26,152 bases of DNA, from positions 1-26,152 of the forward strand of contig VSPD01000039.1 in NCBI GenBank assembly GCA_009775125.1. Direction: 5' to 3'. The translations under genes and the position numbers were made by a program. Under the pieces are notes generated by a model that was not told the origin of the DNA, did no database searches, and saw only the letters and a list, made by a program, of their open reading frames with translations. The DNA is from Muribaculaceae bacterium (GTDB lineage: Bacteria; Bacteroidota; Bacteroidia; Bacteroidales; Muribaculaceae). How positions within the stretch are numbered: the stretch's first letter is position 1; each line of letters opens with the position of its first letter. Of the stretch, positions 13,129 through 21,034 are shown piece by piece.

Positions 13129-13701
13129 ATGTCAGACATTAAAATCCGCAAGGCAAAAATCGCCAAGGGCGGCACAGTCGAGGCGTCGTTCTATGACCGG
13201 GACGGAAATGATATAACACTCAAAGGCAAAAACATCTGCCACCCAGACCTTAAAGCCGCATTTGCCGGACTCGTCCCTTTTCTCGCCGACCTCACCGAGC
13301 AAAAAGAGGCAGACCGCATCGACTGGTATAATCTTGACGATGCCGAGACGGTAGAATCTCTCCGCTATCTTGAAGTGACGGGCTTCTCTATTAGTGAAGA
13401 TGATGTCAACCCGATGGTAACGCTCATCGGCAAGCGCACCCTGCGCACATCAAAAGTCCTCAACCTATGCGCTCCGGCCACGGCGCTCAATACCGACACC
13501 GAATCTTACGAGCGATGCACTGAACTTGACACCGCACTGCAAGTATGTATATACGAAGTGGAGCAATACATTACCGAACGCAAATGGCAAATTAAACAGA
13601 CTGAACTCAACTTCGATAATCCCGATGACCCGTTTGCTTCCGCAACTCCAACTGATGATGTCTCTTTGCCCGAAAGCCAGGAGGCAGAACATGTGGCATA
13701 A
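13129..13701 (+). CDS. Hypothetical phage replication-region protein
   Basis: A 190-residue soluble acidic protein, MSDIKIRKAKIAKGGTVEAS and on. The N-terminal 30 residues look like a beta hairpin with repeated Lys/Gly. The middle (EVTGFSISEDDVNPMVTLIG) and the long C-terminal helix (ELDTALQVCIYEVEQYITER) are commonly seen in Bacteroidales phages between nuclease and helicase genes, but I cannot name a function. The tail DNPDDPFASATP is acidic and could contact SSB-like partners; that is speculative. It is 12 nt after ninB-like and 3 nt before the SNF2 gene. Confidence 0.7.
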   Translation: MSDIKIRKAKIAKGGTVEASFYDRDGNDITLKGKNICHPDLKAAFAGLVPFLADLTEQKEADRIDWYNLDDAETVESLRYLEVTGFSISEDDVNPMVTLIGKRTLRTSKVLNLCAPATALNTDTESYERCTELDTALQVCIYEVEQYITERKWQIKQTELNFDNPDDPFASATPTDDVSLPESQEAEHVA

Positions 13702-13704
13702 CAT

Positions 13705-15450
13705 ATGAAGCCTGTGTATATCACTGAAACTCCCTCGGCTTTCCGGCTTTCTTTTGAGTTTGACCGGCGCCTAATCGACCAAATAAAGAGGATTGGTCGT
13801 TATATCCCCGGCGAACCGAAATGGGACAGAGAAGACAGGGTCTGGACAGTCGGCAAAAAACAATCGCTCAATCCCGAAAAGGATGCCCGGTGGTTTGTCT
13901 TCACTTTTGCTCAATGGGCGGTCAATATCAAAAAGGCAACATGCGTCAAAGTAACAACCGAGACGCACGATGTCGTTTATGACATACCTCCCATGAGGCA
14001 ATTTGATGGCGAACACTACATGCTCCTTGACCCCTACCAATATCAGTTGGAGGGGGTGAGGTATGCGTTAGACCACAAGCGTTGCATCTTTGGCGATCAG
14101 CCCGGACTCGGCAAGACACTCCAAGCAATATGCGCGGTGGTCAAGGCACATCGGGATGCTCAACTCTACGGCGAATCTTTCCCTACCTTGGTGATATGTC
14201 CCGCGTCGCTAAAAATAAATTGGCAGCGAGAGTTCAAGAAATTCGCCGGCCTTGATGCAATAATCCTTGATGACCGCAACCGCTACGACTGGCACCGTTT
14301 CATAGAGTTGAAGAACGGCCGAGGCGAGTCAATATCAAACGTGTTCATAGTCAACTATGAGAGCCTGCGTAAGTTCTTCGTTACCGAGGTAAGGCAATCA
14401 TCTCGCTTCACGCTGGCCTCCATCAAGTTCGACGAGCGCATTAAGCTGTTCAAGTCCGTAATCATAGACGAAAGCCACAAGTGTAAATCGACCAAGACAC
14501 AGCAAAGCAAATTTATCGAGGGCATATGCCGAGGCAAACAATGGATATTCGCGTTGACAGGCACTCCTGTCGTCAATAACAATACCGACCTCATTCAGCA
14601 GCTAAAGATACTTGGCCGACTTGAAGACTTCGGAGGATATAAGAGTTTCGTTTCACAGTTCTGCGACGGGCCTAAACAATCTTCCAATCTCCGACGGCTT
14701 AACTATCAGCTTAGGATGATATGCTTTTTCCGTAGAGAGAAGCGAGATGTGCTCTCTCAGTTGCCTGAAAAGATGCGACAGTACATAACCTGCGACATTA
14801 CAAACCGAGAAGAATACAATACGGCCGAAAATGACATCATCAAATACATGCGTTTGTACAAGAATGCCGATGATGACAAAATCGCGCGGACAATGCGTGG
14901 TGAAGTTATGGTGAGATTAGGCCAGTTGAAGGCTATATCCGCAAGAGGCAAAATCAAGGCTGTCTCCGACTTTATCCATGATGTTATCGACGGAGGCGAG
15001 AAGTTGATTATGTTTGCCTATCTGAAAGAAGTTGTTGACGCTCTCAAAAAAGAGTTTCCCGACGCCGTGACAGTTACCGGTTCTGACAATGTGGCGCAGA
15101 AGCAAATGGCAGTCGACCGCTTTCAAAATGACCCCGAGTGCAAACTCATAATACTTAACTACAAGTCGGGCGGTACAGGCTTGACACTTACGGCAGCATC
15201 CCGTGTCGGTTTTATTGAGTTCCCCTGGACTTATTCCGACTGCGAGCAAGCCGAAGACCGTGCGCACCGCAACGGCCAAAAGAACGCAGTCAACTGCTAC
15301 TACTTCCTCGGAGACAAGACCATTGACAACTATATGTATCAAGTAATCCAAACCAAAAAGAATATCGCCAACGAGGTAACAGGCACCACCACACAAATTG
15401 AAGAGGATGCGGTCAATATCTGCATGAACCTGTTCAAGGACCGTATATGA
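13705..15450 (+). CDS. SNF2-family DEAD/H helicase
   Basis: A 581-residue ATP-dependent translocase. An N-terminal HARP-like extension (residues 1-100) precedes the two RecA-like domains. Motif I is GDQPGLGKTLQAI near 130-143. Motif II is VIIDESHKCK near 251-260 (DESH). Motif III is ALTGTPVVNN near 285-294. Motif VI is the AEDRAHRNGQ block near 513-522. The HARP-like start plus SNF2 core resembles SMARCAL1/phage annealing helicases, consistent with fork remodelling in this replication block. No nuclease domain is fused to it, but a VRR-NUC nuclease is encoded just downstream. Overlaps the next gene by 4 nt. Confidence 0.88.
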   Translation: MKPVYITETPSAFRLSFEFDRRLIDQIKRIGRYIPGEPKWDREDRVWTVGKKQSLNPEKDARWFVFTFAQWAVNIKKATCVKVTTETHDVVYDIPPMRQFDGEHYMLLDPYQYQLEGVRYALDHKRCIFGDQPGLGKTLQAICAVVKAHRDAQLYGESFPTLVICPASLKINWQREFKKFAGLDAIILDDRNRYDWHRFIELKNGRGESISNVFIVNYESLRKFFVTEVRQSSRFTLASIKFDERIKLFKSVIIDESHKCKSTKTQQSKFIEGICRGKQWIFALTGTPVVNNNTDLIQQLKILGRLEDFGGYKSFVSQFCDGPKQSSNLRRLNYQLRMICFFRREKRDVLSQLPEKMRQYITCDITNREEYNTAENDIIKYMRLYKNADDDKIARTMRGEVMVRLGQLKAISARGKIKAVSDFIHDVIDGGEKLIMFAYLKEVVDALKKEFPDAVTVTGSDNVAQKQMAVDRFQNDPECKLIILNYKSGGTGLTLTAASRVGFIEFPWTYSDCEQAEDRAHRNGQKNAVNCYYFLGDKTIDNYMYQVIQTKKNIANEVTGTTTQIEEDAVNICMNLFKDRI

Positions 15451-15647
15451 GAAAGAATTTCAAGTTACATGTCCGGAATGGAAATGTCTATATACTAAAA
15501 TATGAGGCCGGGCTTTTTGGTCCCGACTGGAATTCCATTGCCAGATTCAGCGAGGAATGCAAACCTGAGTGTAAAAGAATCGTGGCCCTATTGAATGAGT
15601 GTGACCGCAAAACCAATAACGACGATGACAGAGAAGGAGATTCTTGA
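15447..15647 (+). CDS. Small hypothetical protein
   Basis: A 66-residue protein coupled to the helicase by a 4-nt overlap. It contains RNGNVYILKYEAGLFGPDWN, a short beta region, then a helix with two cysteines (EECKPECKRIVALLNECDRK) and an acidic tail NNDDDREGDS. I see no known family. It overlaps the VRR-NUC start at 15625 by 23 nt. Confidence 0.6.
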   Translation: MRKNFKLHVRNGNVYILKYEAGLFGPDWNSIARFSEECKPECKRIVALLNECDRKTNNDDDREGDS

Positions 15648-16074
15648 AGCGGAACGTGGCTACTCCGAGAGTAAAATCCAGCATATTTGCGTGTGTTGGT
15701 TCCGTGCCACATTTCCCAAGGTCGGCAATCTTCTTTTCGCTGTTCCCAATGGAGGATGGAGAGGCGTCAAGTCCGGCGCAATGATGGTGTACGAGGGGCA
15801 GGTTAAAGGCGTGGCCGACTTGATACTGCTTTTCCCCTGCGGCGGCAAAGCCTCGCTATGCGTGGAGATGAAAGTCCCGAAGCGCAAGGGAAGCAGCGCC
15901 GGCAAGCAGTCAGAGCATCAACATTCCTGGCAATCTCTTGTTGAGAGCCACGGCAGCGTTTACGTAGTCTGCCACGGCATCATAGAGTTTGTAACGGCTG
16001 TATGCACCTACTTACATATTAACCCACAACCATACATCGACAATGTGTTAAATCAATATCCGCTATACCGATGA
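15625..16074 (+). CDS. VRR-NUC domain nuclease
   Basis: A 149-residue stand-alone VRR-NUC nuclease, a PD-(D/E)XK relative that cuts structured DNA. It has an N-terminal helix with SESKIQHICVCWFRATFPKV, then VPNGGWRG, the acidic GVADLILLF strand, and the catalytic ECMK-equivalent SLCVEMKVPKRKG with its downstream QSEHQHSWQ helix. Length is typical for phage members. ATG 15625 is chosen over 15595 because MTEKEILEAERGYSESK is the family's usual start. The stop overlaps the initiator gene by 4 nt. With the SNF2 helicase it likely processes forks or branched recombination intermediates. Confidence 0.85.
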   Translation: MTEKEILEAERGYSESKIQHICVCWFRATFPKVGNLLFAVPNGGWRGVKSGAMMVYEGQVKGVADLILLFPCGGKASLCVEMKVPKRKGSSAGKQSEHQHSWQSLVESHGSVYVVCHGIIEFVTAVCTYLHINPQPYIDNVLNQYPLYR

Positions 16075-16862
16075 CCTATTTAGAATTGATAAACCATTTT
16101 TGGAAGATACACGACAACGTGAACTTCAGCCCGCATGAGATCGCGCTTTACTTCTTTTTGTTGAGGGAAGCTAATCGTCAGGGATGGCCGGAGCCGTTTG
16201 TGTGTCCCAATCGGAATCTTTGCTTAGGTCTGAATATCCCGGACAGCACTTTAATACGATGCCGAGACCGGCTCGTTGGCAATGGCGTTTTTTCCTATAA
16301 ATCAGCAAAAGACAAACGGAAGGCACCCTCTTACTACTTGCACCCTGCAAGTAGAGATGCTAGTAGAGATGCAAGTAGCCGTGCAAGTAGCCGTGCAAGT
16401 AGAGATGCAAGTATTAATAAAGATATAAAGACTATAAGACCAAAGAATAAATCCCCTATATCCCCGGACAAGCCGGAGGAGGGCGTGTTGGATTTAGAAT
16501 TCGAAAAAAACAATAATAAAAAAACAAAACCACGCTCTCCACAAGAATCACCGCCGGCACCGACGCTTGAAGAAGTCAAGGCTTATTTCCTTTCGCAAAA
16601 CGCGAACACACGTCTTGTTGACTGGGAGGCCGAGGCAGAAATATTCTTCTACAATTTCGACGCTACTGGCTGGGTAAACGCCTCCGGCCGAAAAATAAAA
16701 CGCTGGGACAGCCGCGCCAATCGGTGGATACTGGAAAAAGAACAACGTAACAAAACAAGTCAAACCAATGGACAATTCCGAACACAAACCCAAACTCCGG
16801 CCGATCGGCGAGGAACTGAAGCGGATGGCAAGGAGCAGAAAGATTGGGATTCCACGTTTTAG
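16071..16862 (+). CDS. O-like replication initiator containing iterons
   Basis: A 263-residue phage initiator. Residues 1-95 form a winged-helix domain: YLELINHFWKIHDNVNFSPH, then a recognition region NIPDSTLIRCRDRLVGNGVF. Residues about 93-116 are a Ser/Arg/Asp/Ala linker (ASRDAS, SSRASSRAS) encoded by tandem 12-bp repeats. The C-terminal helical part includes YFLSQNANTRLVDWEAEAEI and GWVNASGRKIKRWDSRANRW, the region that usually contacts the loader. As in lambda O, the origin probably lies inside the gene. Its last 95 nt overlap the DnaC-like gene in another frame, a long overlap that seems to preserve the leader word at 16757-16768. Confidence 0.8.
   Translation: MTYLELINHFWKIHDNVNFSPHEIALYFFLLREANRQGWPEPFVCPNRNLCLGLNIPDSTLIRCRDRLVGNGVFSYKSAKDKRKAPSYYLHPASRDASRDASSRASSRASRDASINKDIKTIRPKNKSPISPDKPEEGVLDLEFEKNNNKKTKPRSPQESPPAPTLEEVKAYFLSQNANTRLVDWEAEAEIFFYNFDATGWVNASGRKIKRWDSRANRWILEKEQRNKTSQTNGQFRTQTQTPADRRGTEADGKEQKDWDSTF
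16334..16440. other. Candidate replication origin: iterons plus AT-rich DNA
   Basis: Five full and one partial 12-bp iterons run head to tail from 16347 to 16412. GCAAGTAGAGAT occurs at 16347 and 16395, a one-base variant at 16359, and GCAAGTAGCCGT at 16371 and 16383; the partial copy is at 16407. An inverted half, TACTTGCA (16334-16341), faces the first iteron, making an 8-bp palindrome with it. AT-rich DNA follows at once (16411-16440), suiting strand opening. The layout parallels ori-lambda inside gene O. Confidence 0.65.
16757..16768 (+). promoter_or_regulatory. AAGTCAAACCAA word, copy 3, abutting a start codon
   Basis: The word ends on the A of the dnaC-like ATG and lies within the coding sequence of the initiator. 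No promoter is visible nearby, so here the word probably acts on translation rather than transcription start. Confidence 0.5.
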
Positions 16863-17472
16863 GTTTCCCATATCCATCGAGGAGGCATATCAGCTCATCG
16901 GAGCTTTCTACAACGCAGAAGTTGAGCGACGCGGGTACAGATGCGAGTTCGGGGAATTTACCCTCGACAAAATCTGGACAGTCGCTGAAATCCTCACATC
17001 GCCTCACCCGAGATTCGGCCTGATATTCACCGGCCAAGTAGGCAATGGCAAAACCACGCTGCTCCATGCCATAAATTCTACTGCGAAGTATTTGGCCGAC
17101 TGTGGGCACATCGACCCTACCGCTTACGGCTATCAGTACAAATCCGACTTCGGCATGGATTTCTATAACGCCAAGCAGCTCGCCCAGATAGCGAAATCAG
17201 ATTGGAAGAGGTTTGAGTCGATTATGGCCAAACCGATGCTTGCCGTTGACGAACTTGGCGAAGAACCAAAGACGGTACTCGAATATGGCAACGCCCTCAA
17301 CCCCATCATTGACCTCATCGAGCATCGCTACAATCATCAGAAGTTCACAGTCATCACAACTAACCTCGACCCCAAGGAAATTTCCGAGAAATACGGCGCC
17401 AGAATTGCCGACCGCTTCCGAGAGATGCTGTCAATAGTCGTGTTTGGGAATGAAAAATCCTTCCGCAAATGA
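16768..17472 (+). CDS. DnaC/IstB-like helicase-loader ATPase
   Basis: A 234-residue AAA+ protein of the DnaC/DnaI loader type, placing the host replicative helicase on the origin. Walker A is GQVGNGKTTLL near residues 90-100 and Walker B is MLAVDELGEE near 154-163. Sensor 1 is TVITTNLDP, and the arginine-finger region reads RIADRFREML. The N-terminal 60 residues precede the ATPase core, as in loaders that contact a partner. It overlaps the initiator by 95 nt; the leader word immediately before ATG 16768 supports this start. The stop overlaps the next gene by 4 nt. Initiator plus loader matches the lambda O/P pair. Confidence 0.85.
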   Translation: MDNSEHKPKLRPIGEELKRMARSRKIGIPRFRFPISIEEAYQLIGAFYNAEVERRGYRCEFGEFTLDKIWTVAEILTSPHPRFGLIFTGQVGNGKTTLLHAINSTAKYLADCGHIDPTAYGYQYKSDFGMDFYNAKQLAQIAKSDWKRFESIMAKPMLAVDELGEEPKTVLEYGNALNPIIDLIEHRYNHQKFTVITTNLDPKEISEKYGARIADRFREMLSIVVFGNEKSFRK

Positions 17473-17804
17473 AAGAGCGGCTATGGGTGAGTTGGCGAAC
17501 GAAAGACACTGAGGCCATTGAACAGATACGCCGTTATTTCGGGATGCCTCGCTATACAACAATAAACGGCCTAACGCCATGCGAGATTAACGCAAAGGAC
17601 ATGACAATGCTGAAAGAGACGGCCAAGCGCGGTTTCTTATCAATCCTACACGAAAAATGGTGTAAAAATGGTGGCCTTTATTCTTTCATATCTCGTAAAA
17701 AATGCTTATCTTTACAGTATAACAAATTACAAGTCAAACCATTACAACAAACTCTATGGAAGTACAGAACATTCCAATCGGCGTGGTACACCCTTCACCG
17801 ATGA
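17469..17804 (+). CDS. Hypothetical protein following the loader
   Basis: A 111-codon ORF coupled to the loader gene. Its first 60 residues (MKERLWVSWRTKDTEAIEQI, then FGMPRYTTINGLTPCEINAK) look like real protein and resemble small ORFs downstream of phage dnaC genes, but no function is known. The last 50 codons run through promoter P2, the leader word and the first codons of the ParB gene. Either promoter and coding sequence overlap, or the C-terminus is not conserved. Confidence 0.55.
   Translation: MKERLWVSWRTKDTEAIEQIRRYFGMPRYTTINGLTPCEINAKDMTMLKETAKRGFLSILHEKWCKNGGLYSFISRKKCLSLQYNKLQVKPLQQTLWKYRTFQSAWYTLHR
17659..17741 (+). promoter_or_regulatory. Promoter P2 with upstream box and leader word (copy 4)
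   Basis: The upstream box GGTGTAAAAATGGTGG (17659-17674) is followed by -33-like TTTCA and the -7 box TATCTTTA (17707-17714) at the same 35-bp spacing as P1. The leader word AAGTCAAACCA is at 17731-17741, 14 nt before ATG 17756. The whole unit lies inside the 3' part of the preceding ORF. It would give the ParB-MutS gene its own start. Confidence 0.7.
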
Positions 17805-19792
17805 ACCCTCGCAAGACATTCGAGGAGGATGCGCTCCAAGAGCTGTCCGACAACATCCGGCAGCAGGGGTTAATCCAACCTATCACAGTAAGGCCAAGAA
17901 TCTTTGAGGGCACTGAACCCGGCAGCAGTGACTCCGTAGCGATTCCCGACGGCTACGAGATTGTTTGCGGCGAGCGTCGCTACCGCGCTATGAAAGCCCT
18001 CAACGCAGAATCGCCGGAACAGTGGCCCACAATCGCTTCAATCGTCCGAGATATGACCGATGACGAGGCTTTCGATGCGATGATTACCGAAAACCTCCAG
18101 CGCAAAGATGTTGACCCCATTGAAGAAGCCTACGCTTTCGCTGTGCTCCTTGAAAAGGGTAACACCGCCGATGAGGTCGCCCTTCGCTTCGGCAAGTCGG
18201 TAAGATTCGTTCAGGACCGTGTCAAACTCAACAATCTCATTCCCGAGCTGCTCCTCAAAGTGAGGGAGGGTTCAATGGCTATCGCCGCCGGCATGATAAT
18301 CTGCAAGTTTGAGGAAGATTTACAGCGCAAATTCCTCGCAACATACGGCAGTTATGCAAAAATCACCAAAGATATGGCCACACGCTTCACTGCCTCCGAG
18401 TTCATGACTCTCAACCGTTCTGCATGGTATCTGAGCGACAATCAGGATGATGAAGATTTCGAGGGAGGCTGTGAGTGCAAATGCCGAGAATGTCCCCACA
18501 ACACGTCCAACGCCAACTGCCTTTTCTGGGAGATGAAGGCCACCGATGACGGAAAATGTACCTGCCGCCCCAAATTTGAGGCCAAGCACCGAGCCTACAT
18601 TCTGCATTTCATTGGCGAGATAGCAGAAGACCTCGTCAAAAAAGGCGATGCGCTCGAATACGGCAAAACAGTCCTCATCGACACGGCAAGCTGTTGGAAC
18701 GCCGAAGCAAAGCGAATCCACGATGAAGTCATTGCCGAAATCACCGACAGAGGTTTTGAGATAGTCAAACCAGACGAAATTTTCCGTAACCGCGTCTATT
18801 ACCCTGCCAGTGACGACCGCATCCCCGAGATGCTTAAGAATGGTGAATGCTACCGTTGCATAGATATATTCGGCATCGGCGATTTGCCCTCTCCCAAAGT
18901 GGCCCACTACTATATCAAGCCAATCTCAAAAGACACATCGGCCACTCCCGGCGAGGTTGCACCACCGGAAGCTGTAAAGCTCGTAGGGCAGTACAAGCGC
19001 AACCTTGAAATATGCAACGAGAAAATTGGCAAGAACCACTCCGACATGGCAAAGGAGATAGGCACCACTCGCCGCCGCGGCCCTCTCAAAGATGAAGAAC
19101 AAATAGGATTCGATACCCTCATACTTAGCCAACTCCCTGCGGAGTTCTTCACAAAGTATTACAAAATCTGCCAGTCCTCGGGTATGCGGCCCACAGTTCA
19201 GCAAATCTACGACATCGCCAAGGGCAAAACCGATGACCGCGACTTGTGGTATCGTGAATTCCTCCGAGTGAAAATGAGCGAGAGCTGGTATCCCGGCGCA
19301 CTCACTGCTCACATCTGCGCCGATGTTATGAGGCTCTGGAAACCCGATGAAGTTCAAGAGGAGGATATGAAAATCATCCGTGCAACCGAGAAAAAGAACT
19401 CCAAACTCAAAGAGCGGCTTGAAGAACTTGGCTACGATGTTCACGGCAAGAAAATCAAGGTTGAGAAAAAAGCCGACCAGTCCGAGGCGGTAATCCACGA
19501 AAACACTTCCGACAAATCGCTCATGGAGCAATACGAGGTGATGAAGAAGAAGCACCCGGACGCAATTCTCCTTTTCCGTGTCGGTGACTTCTATGAGTTA
19601 TTTGAGCATGATGCAGAAACCGCCGCAATCGTTCTCGGAATAACACTCACTACCAGAACGACCAAGGGCAAAACACATCAACTCTGCGGCTTCCCTGCAC
19701 ATTCCATTGACACCTACCTGCCCAAACTCGTAGAATCAGGCAATCGAGTAGCAATCTGCGAGCAACTGCAAGACCCGAAGAAAAATAAATAA
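17756..19792 (+). CDS. ParB-like protein fused to a MutS mismatch-recognition domain
   Basis: A 678-residue multidomain protein. Residues 1-110 are a ParB N-domain: IPIGVVHPSPMNPRKTFEED, then GLIQPITVRP and the CGERRYRAMKAL nucleotide-binding box. ENLQRKDVDPIEEAYAF follows, then the HTH region. A cysteine-rich cluster (CECKCRECP ... NANCLFWEM ... CTCRP) near 240-275 looks zinc-binding. Residues about 580-678 match MutS domain I: LMEQYEVMKKKHPDAILLFR, the F-x-E-containing GDFYELF, then LCGFPAH and VAICEQLQDP. In MutS that Phe and Glu read mismatches. The rest of MutS, including its ATPase, is absent. Similar domain mixing is known in phage and ICE proteins; the function here is unknown. Confidence 0.85.
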   Translation: MEVQNIPIGVVHPSPMNPRKTFEEDALQELSDNIRQQGLIQPITVRPRIFEGTEPGSSDSVAIPDGYEIVCGERRYRAMKALNAESPEQWPTIASIVRDMTDDEAFDAMITENLQRKDVDPIEEAYAFAVLLEKGNTADEVALRFGKSVRFVQDRVKLNNLIPELLLKVREGSMAIAAGMIICKFEEDLQRKFLATYGSYAKITKDMATRFTASEFMTLNRSAWYLSDNQDDEDFEGGCECKCRECPHNTSNANCLFWEMKATDDGKCTCRPKFEAKHRAYILHFIGEIAEDLVKKGDALEYGKTVLIDTASCWNAEAKRIHDEVIAEITDRGFEIVKPDEIFRNRVYYPASDDRIPEMLKNGECYRCIDIFGIGDLPSPKVAHYYIKPISKDTSATPGEVAPPEAVKLVGQYKRNLEICNEKIGKNHSDMAKEIGTTRRRGPLKDEEQIGFDTLILSQLPAEFFTKYYKICQSSGMRPTVQQIYDIAKGKTDDRDLWYREFLRVKMSESWYPGALTAHICADVMRLWKPDEVQEEDMKIIRATEKKNSKLKERLEELGYDVHGKKIKVEKKADQSEAVIHENTSDKSLMEQYEVMKKKHPDAILLFRVGDFYELFEHDAETAAIVLGITLTTRTTKGKTHQLCGFPAHSIDTYLPKLVESGNRVAICEQLQDPKKNK

Positions 19793-19811
19793 TACATCAT
19801 CAAACCACCTA

Positions 19812-19852
19812 CGGCACAGGGAACCCACTACGGATTTCGGTGCCGATTTTTA
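19812..19852 (+). terminator. Possible terminator after the ParB-MutS gene
   Basis: CGGCAC (19812-19817) pairs with GTGCCG (19840-19845), followed by ATTTTTATAT. The 22-nt loop is long, so efficiency is uncertain, but the placement 20 bp after the stop fits a terminator. Confidence 0.45.
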
Positions 19853-19903
19853 TATCGTCAAAGCCATGCAAATGAATAAACCTCCGCCTTATCTAAGGGC
19901 AAC

Positions 19904-19915
19904 AAGTCAAACCAA
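19904..19915 (+). promoter_or_regulatory. AAGTCAAACCAA word, copy 5
   Basis: Located 52 nt before ATG 19968, with a GGAGGA purine run in between at 19925-19930. No clear -7 box precedes it. Supports a leader for the 117-residue gene. Confidence 0.45.
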
Positions 19916-19967
19916 TAACCCCGAGGAGGACTGTAGTCAGTCATTACCACAACACCTCCACCGACGC

Positions 19968-20321
19968 ATGATAGTCATAAACAACAAACTTGCCCCGGAG
20001 GTATTAGCCAATGCGTTAGCAAGCGGCCGCGTCAGTCCAGATTCATCATCTCGCGCTTTCCTGCTACAAGCCTTAGTTCATCTCAATTTTGCGTTTGAGG
20101 TCAGGAAATCTCCCGAGTTGCTAATCCCGAAGGACTTCTCCCTTGATGCTTGGTCAAGCGTTGAGATAGCTGCCGCCGAGACAATTCATTGGCTCATTGC
20201 CTATCTGGAGCATATCAACTGCAACAACATCGAACAGTTGCTAAGGGATGTTGCGGATTATCGGCAACGTTATCCCGACTATCCGGAAGGGCAATGGCCA
20301 TACGTCAAAAGCCCAAAGTAG
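19968..20321 (+). CDS. Hypothetical protein
   Basis: A 117-residue protein, MIVINNKLAPEVLANALASG and on. A mostly helical pattern with AAETIHWLIAYLEHINCNNI and a C-terminal YRQRYPDYPEGQWPYV. No known family is recognised. I choose ATG 19968 because an earlier in-frame ATG at 19866 would put the leader word and a low-complexity stretch inside the protein. It sits between the ParB-MutS gene and the interrupted ParB gene. Confidence 0.55.
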   Translation: MIVINNKLAPEVLANALASGRVSPDSSSRAFLLQALVHLNFAFEVRKSPELLIPKDFSLDAWSSVEIAAAETIHWLIAYLEHINCNNIEQLLRDVADYRQRYPDYPEGQWPYVKSPK

Positions 20322-20377
20322 TTTTGGTCAAAGACTGTTTATTGATGATGTAAAACCTGATGATGTAATAAACACCG

Positions 20378-21034
20378 ATGATACAAACAATTCCAATTAC
20401 GCTTCTTGACTTCAACAAGGGGCAACTCAAAGGACTCCCGAAGAATCCCCGGTTCTTTCGGGATTATCGCTATGAGGCGATGAAAAAGAGCATCAAGTAA
20501 TCGCCCGAAATGCTTCAATTGAGGGAACTTATAGTATTCCCATACCCCGAAGGACGCTATTTGGTCGTATGCGGCAATCTTCGGCTTAGAGCCTGCAAAG
20601 AGCTCGGTTACAAAGAGCTGCCATGTAAGGTTCTCGACCCATCCACCGACGTTAAGAAACTCCGTGAATACGCCACTAAGGACAATGTGAATTTTGGCGA
20701 GAACGATATGGATGTAATGGCTAACGAATGGGACAAAGACGAGCTTCAAGATTGGGGGGTAGAATTTGCTCCGGAGAAGCCCGCCGATGAGTTTAAAGAG
20801 AGATTCGACGCGATTACTGATGAATGTGCGGTCTATCCACTGATTCCCAAATTTGATGAAAAGCACGAGCTGTTCATCATATCTTCGGCCAATGAAGTTG
20901 ACAGCAATTGGCTCCGGGAGCGATTGGGAATGCAGCGTATGCGTTCCTACAAGACCGGCAAAGTGAGCAAGAGTAATGTAATCGACATAAAAGACGTGCG
21001 CCATGCCCTTGAAGATAGTGATTCCAAGTCATAA
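20378..21034 (+). pseudogene. ParB-like protein interrupted by in-frame TAA
   Basis: From ATG 20378 the frame reads MIQTIPITLLDFNKGQLKGL and on to KKSIK, then TAA at 20498-20500. It then continues open with SPEMLQLRELIVFPYPEGRY, the nucleotide-site GNLRLRACKELG, and an acidic middle to 21034. Related ParB-like phage proteins read 'SI-x-x-SPEML-x-LREL' straight through, so the TAA replaces what is most likely Glu or Gln. A downstream ATG (20510) could yield 174 residues, but that product would lack the first strand and helix of the ParB fold. It overlaps the glycosyltransferase-like gene by 32 nt. Either a recent nonsense mutation or a read-through site. Confidence 0.65.

Noticed and set aside
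19866..19967. Upstream ATG at 19866 for the 117-residue gene
   Set aside because: It would place the leader word and a low-complexity peptide inside the protein; the conserved-looking part begins at 19968.
7338..21034. TAA reassigned to an amino acid throughout the element
   Set aside because: Many intact genes here (ERF, exonuclease, DUF3127, ParB-MutS) end at TAA at the expected family length, so TAA is a working stop codon.
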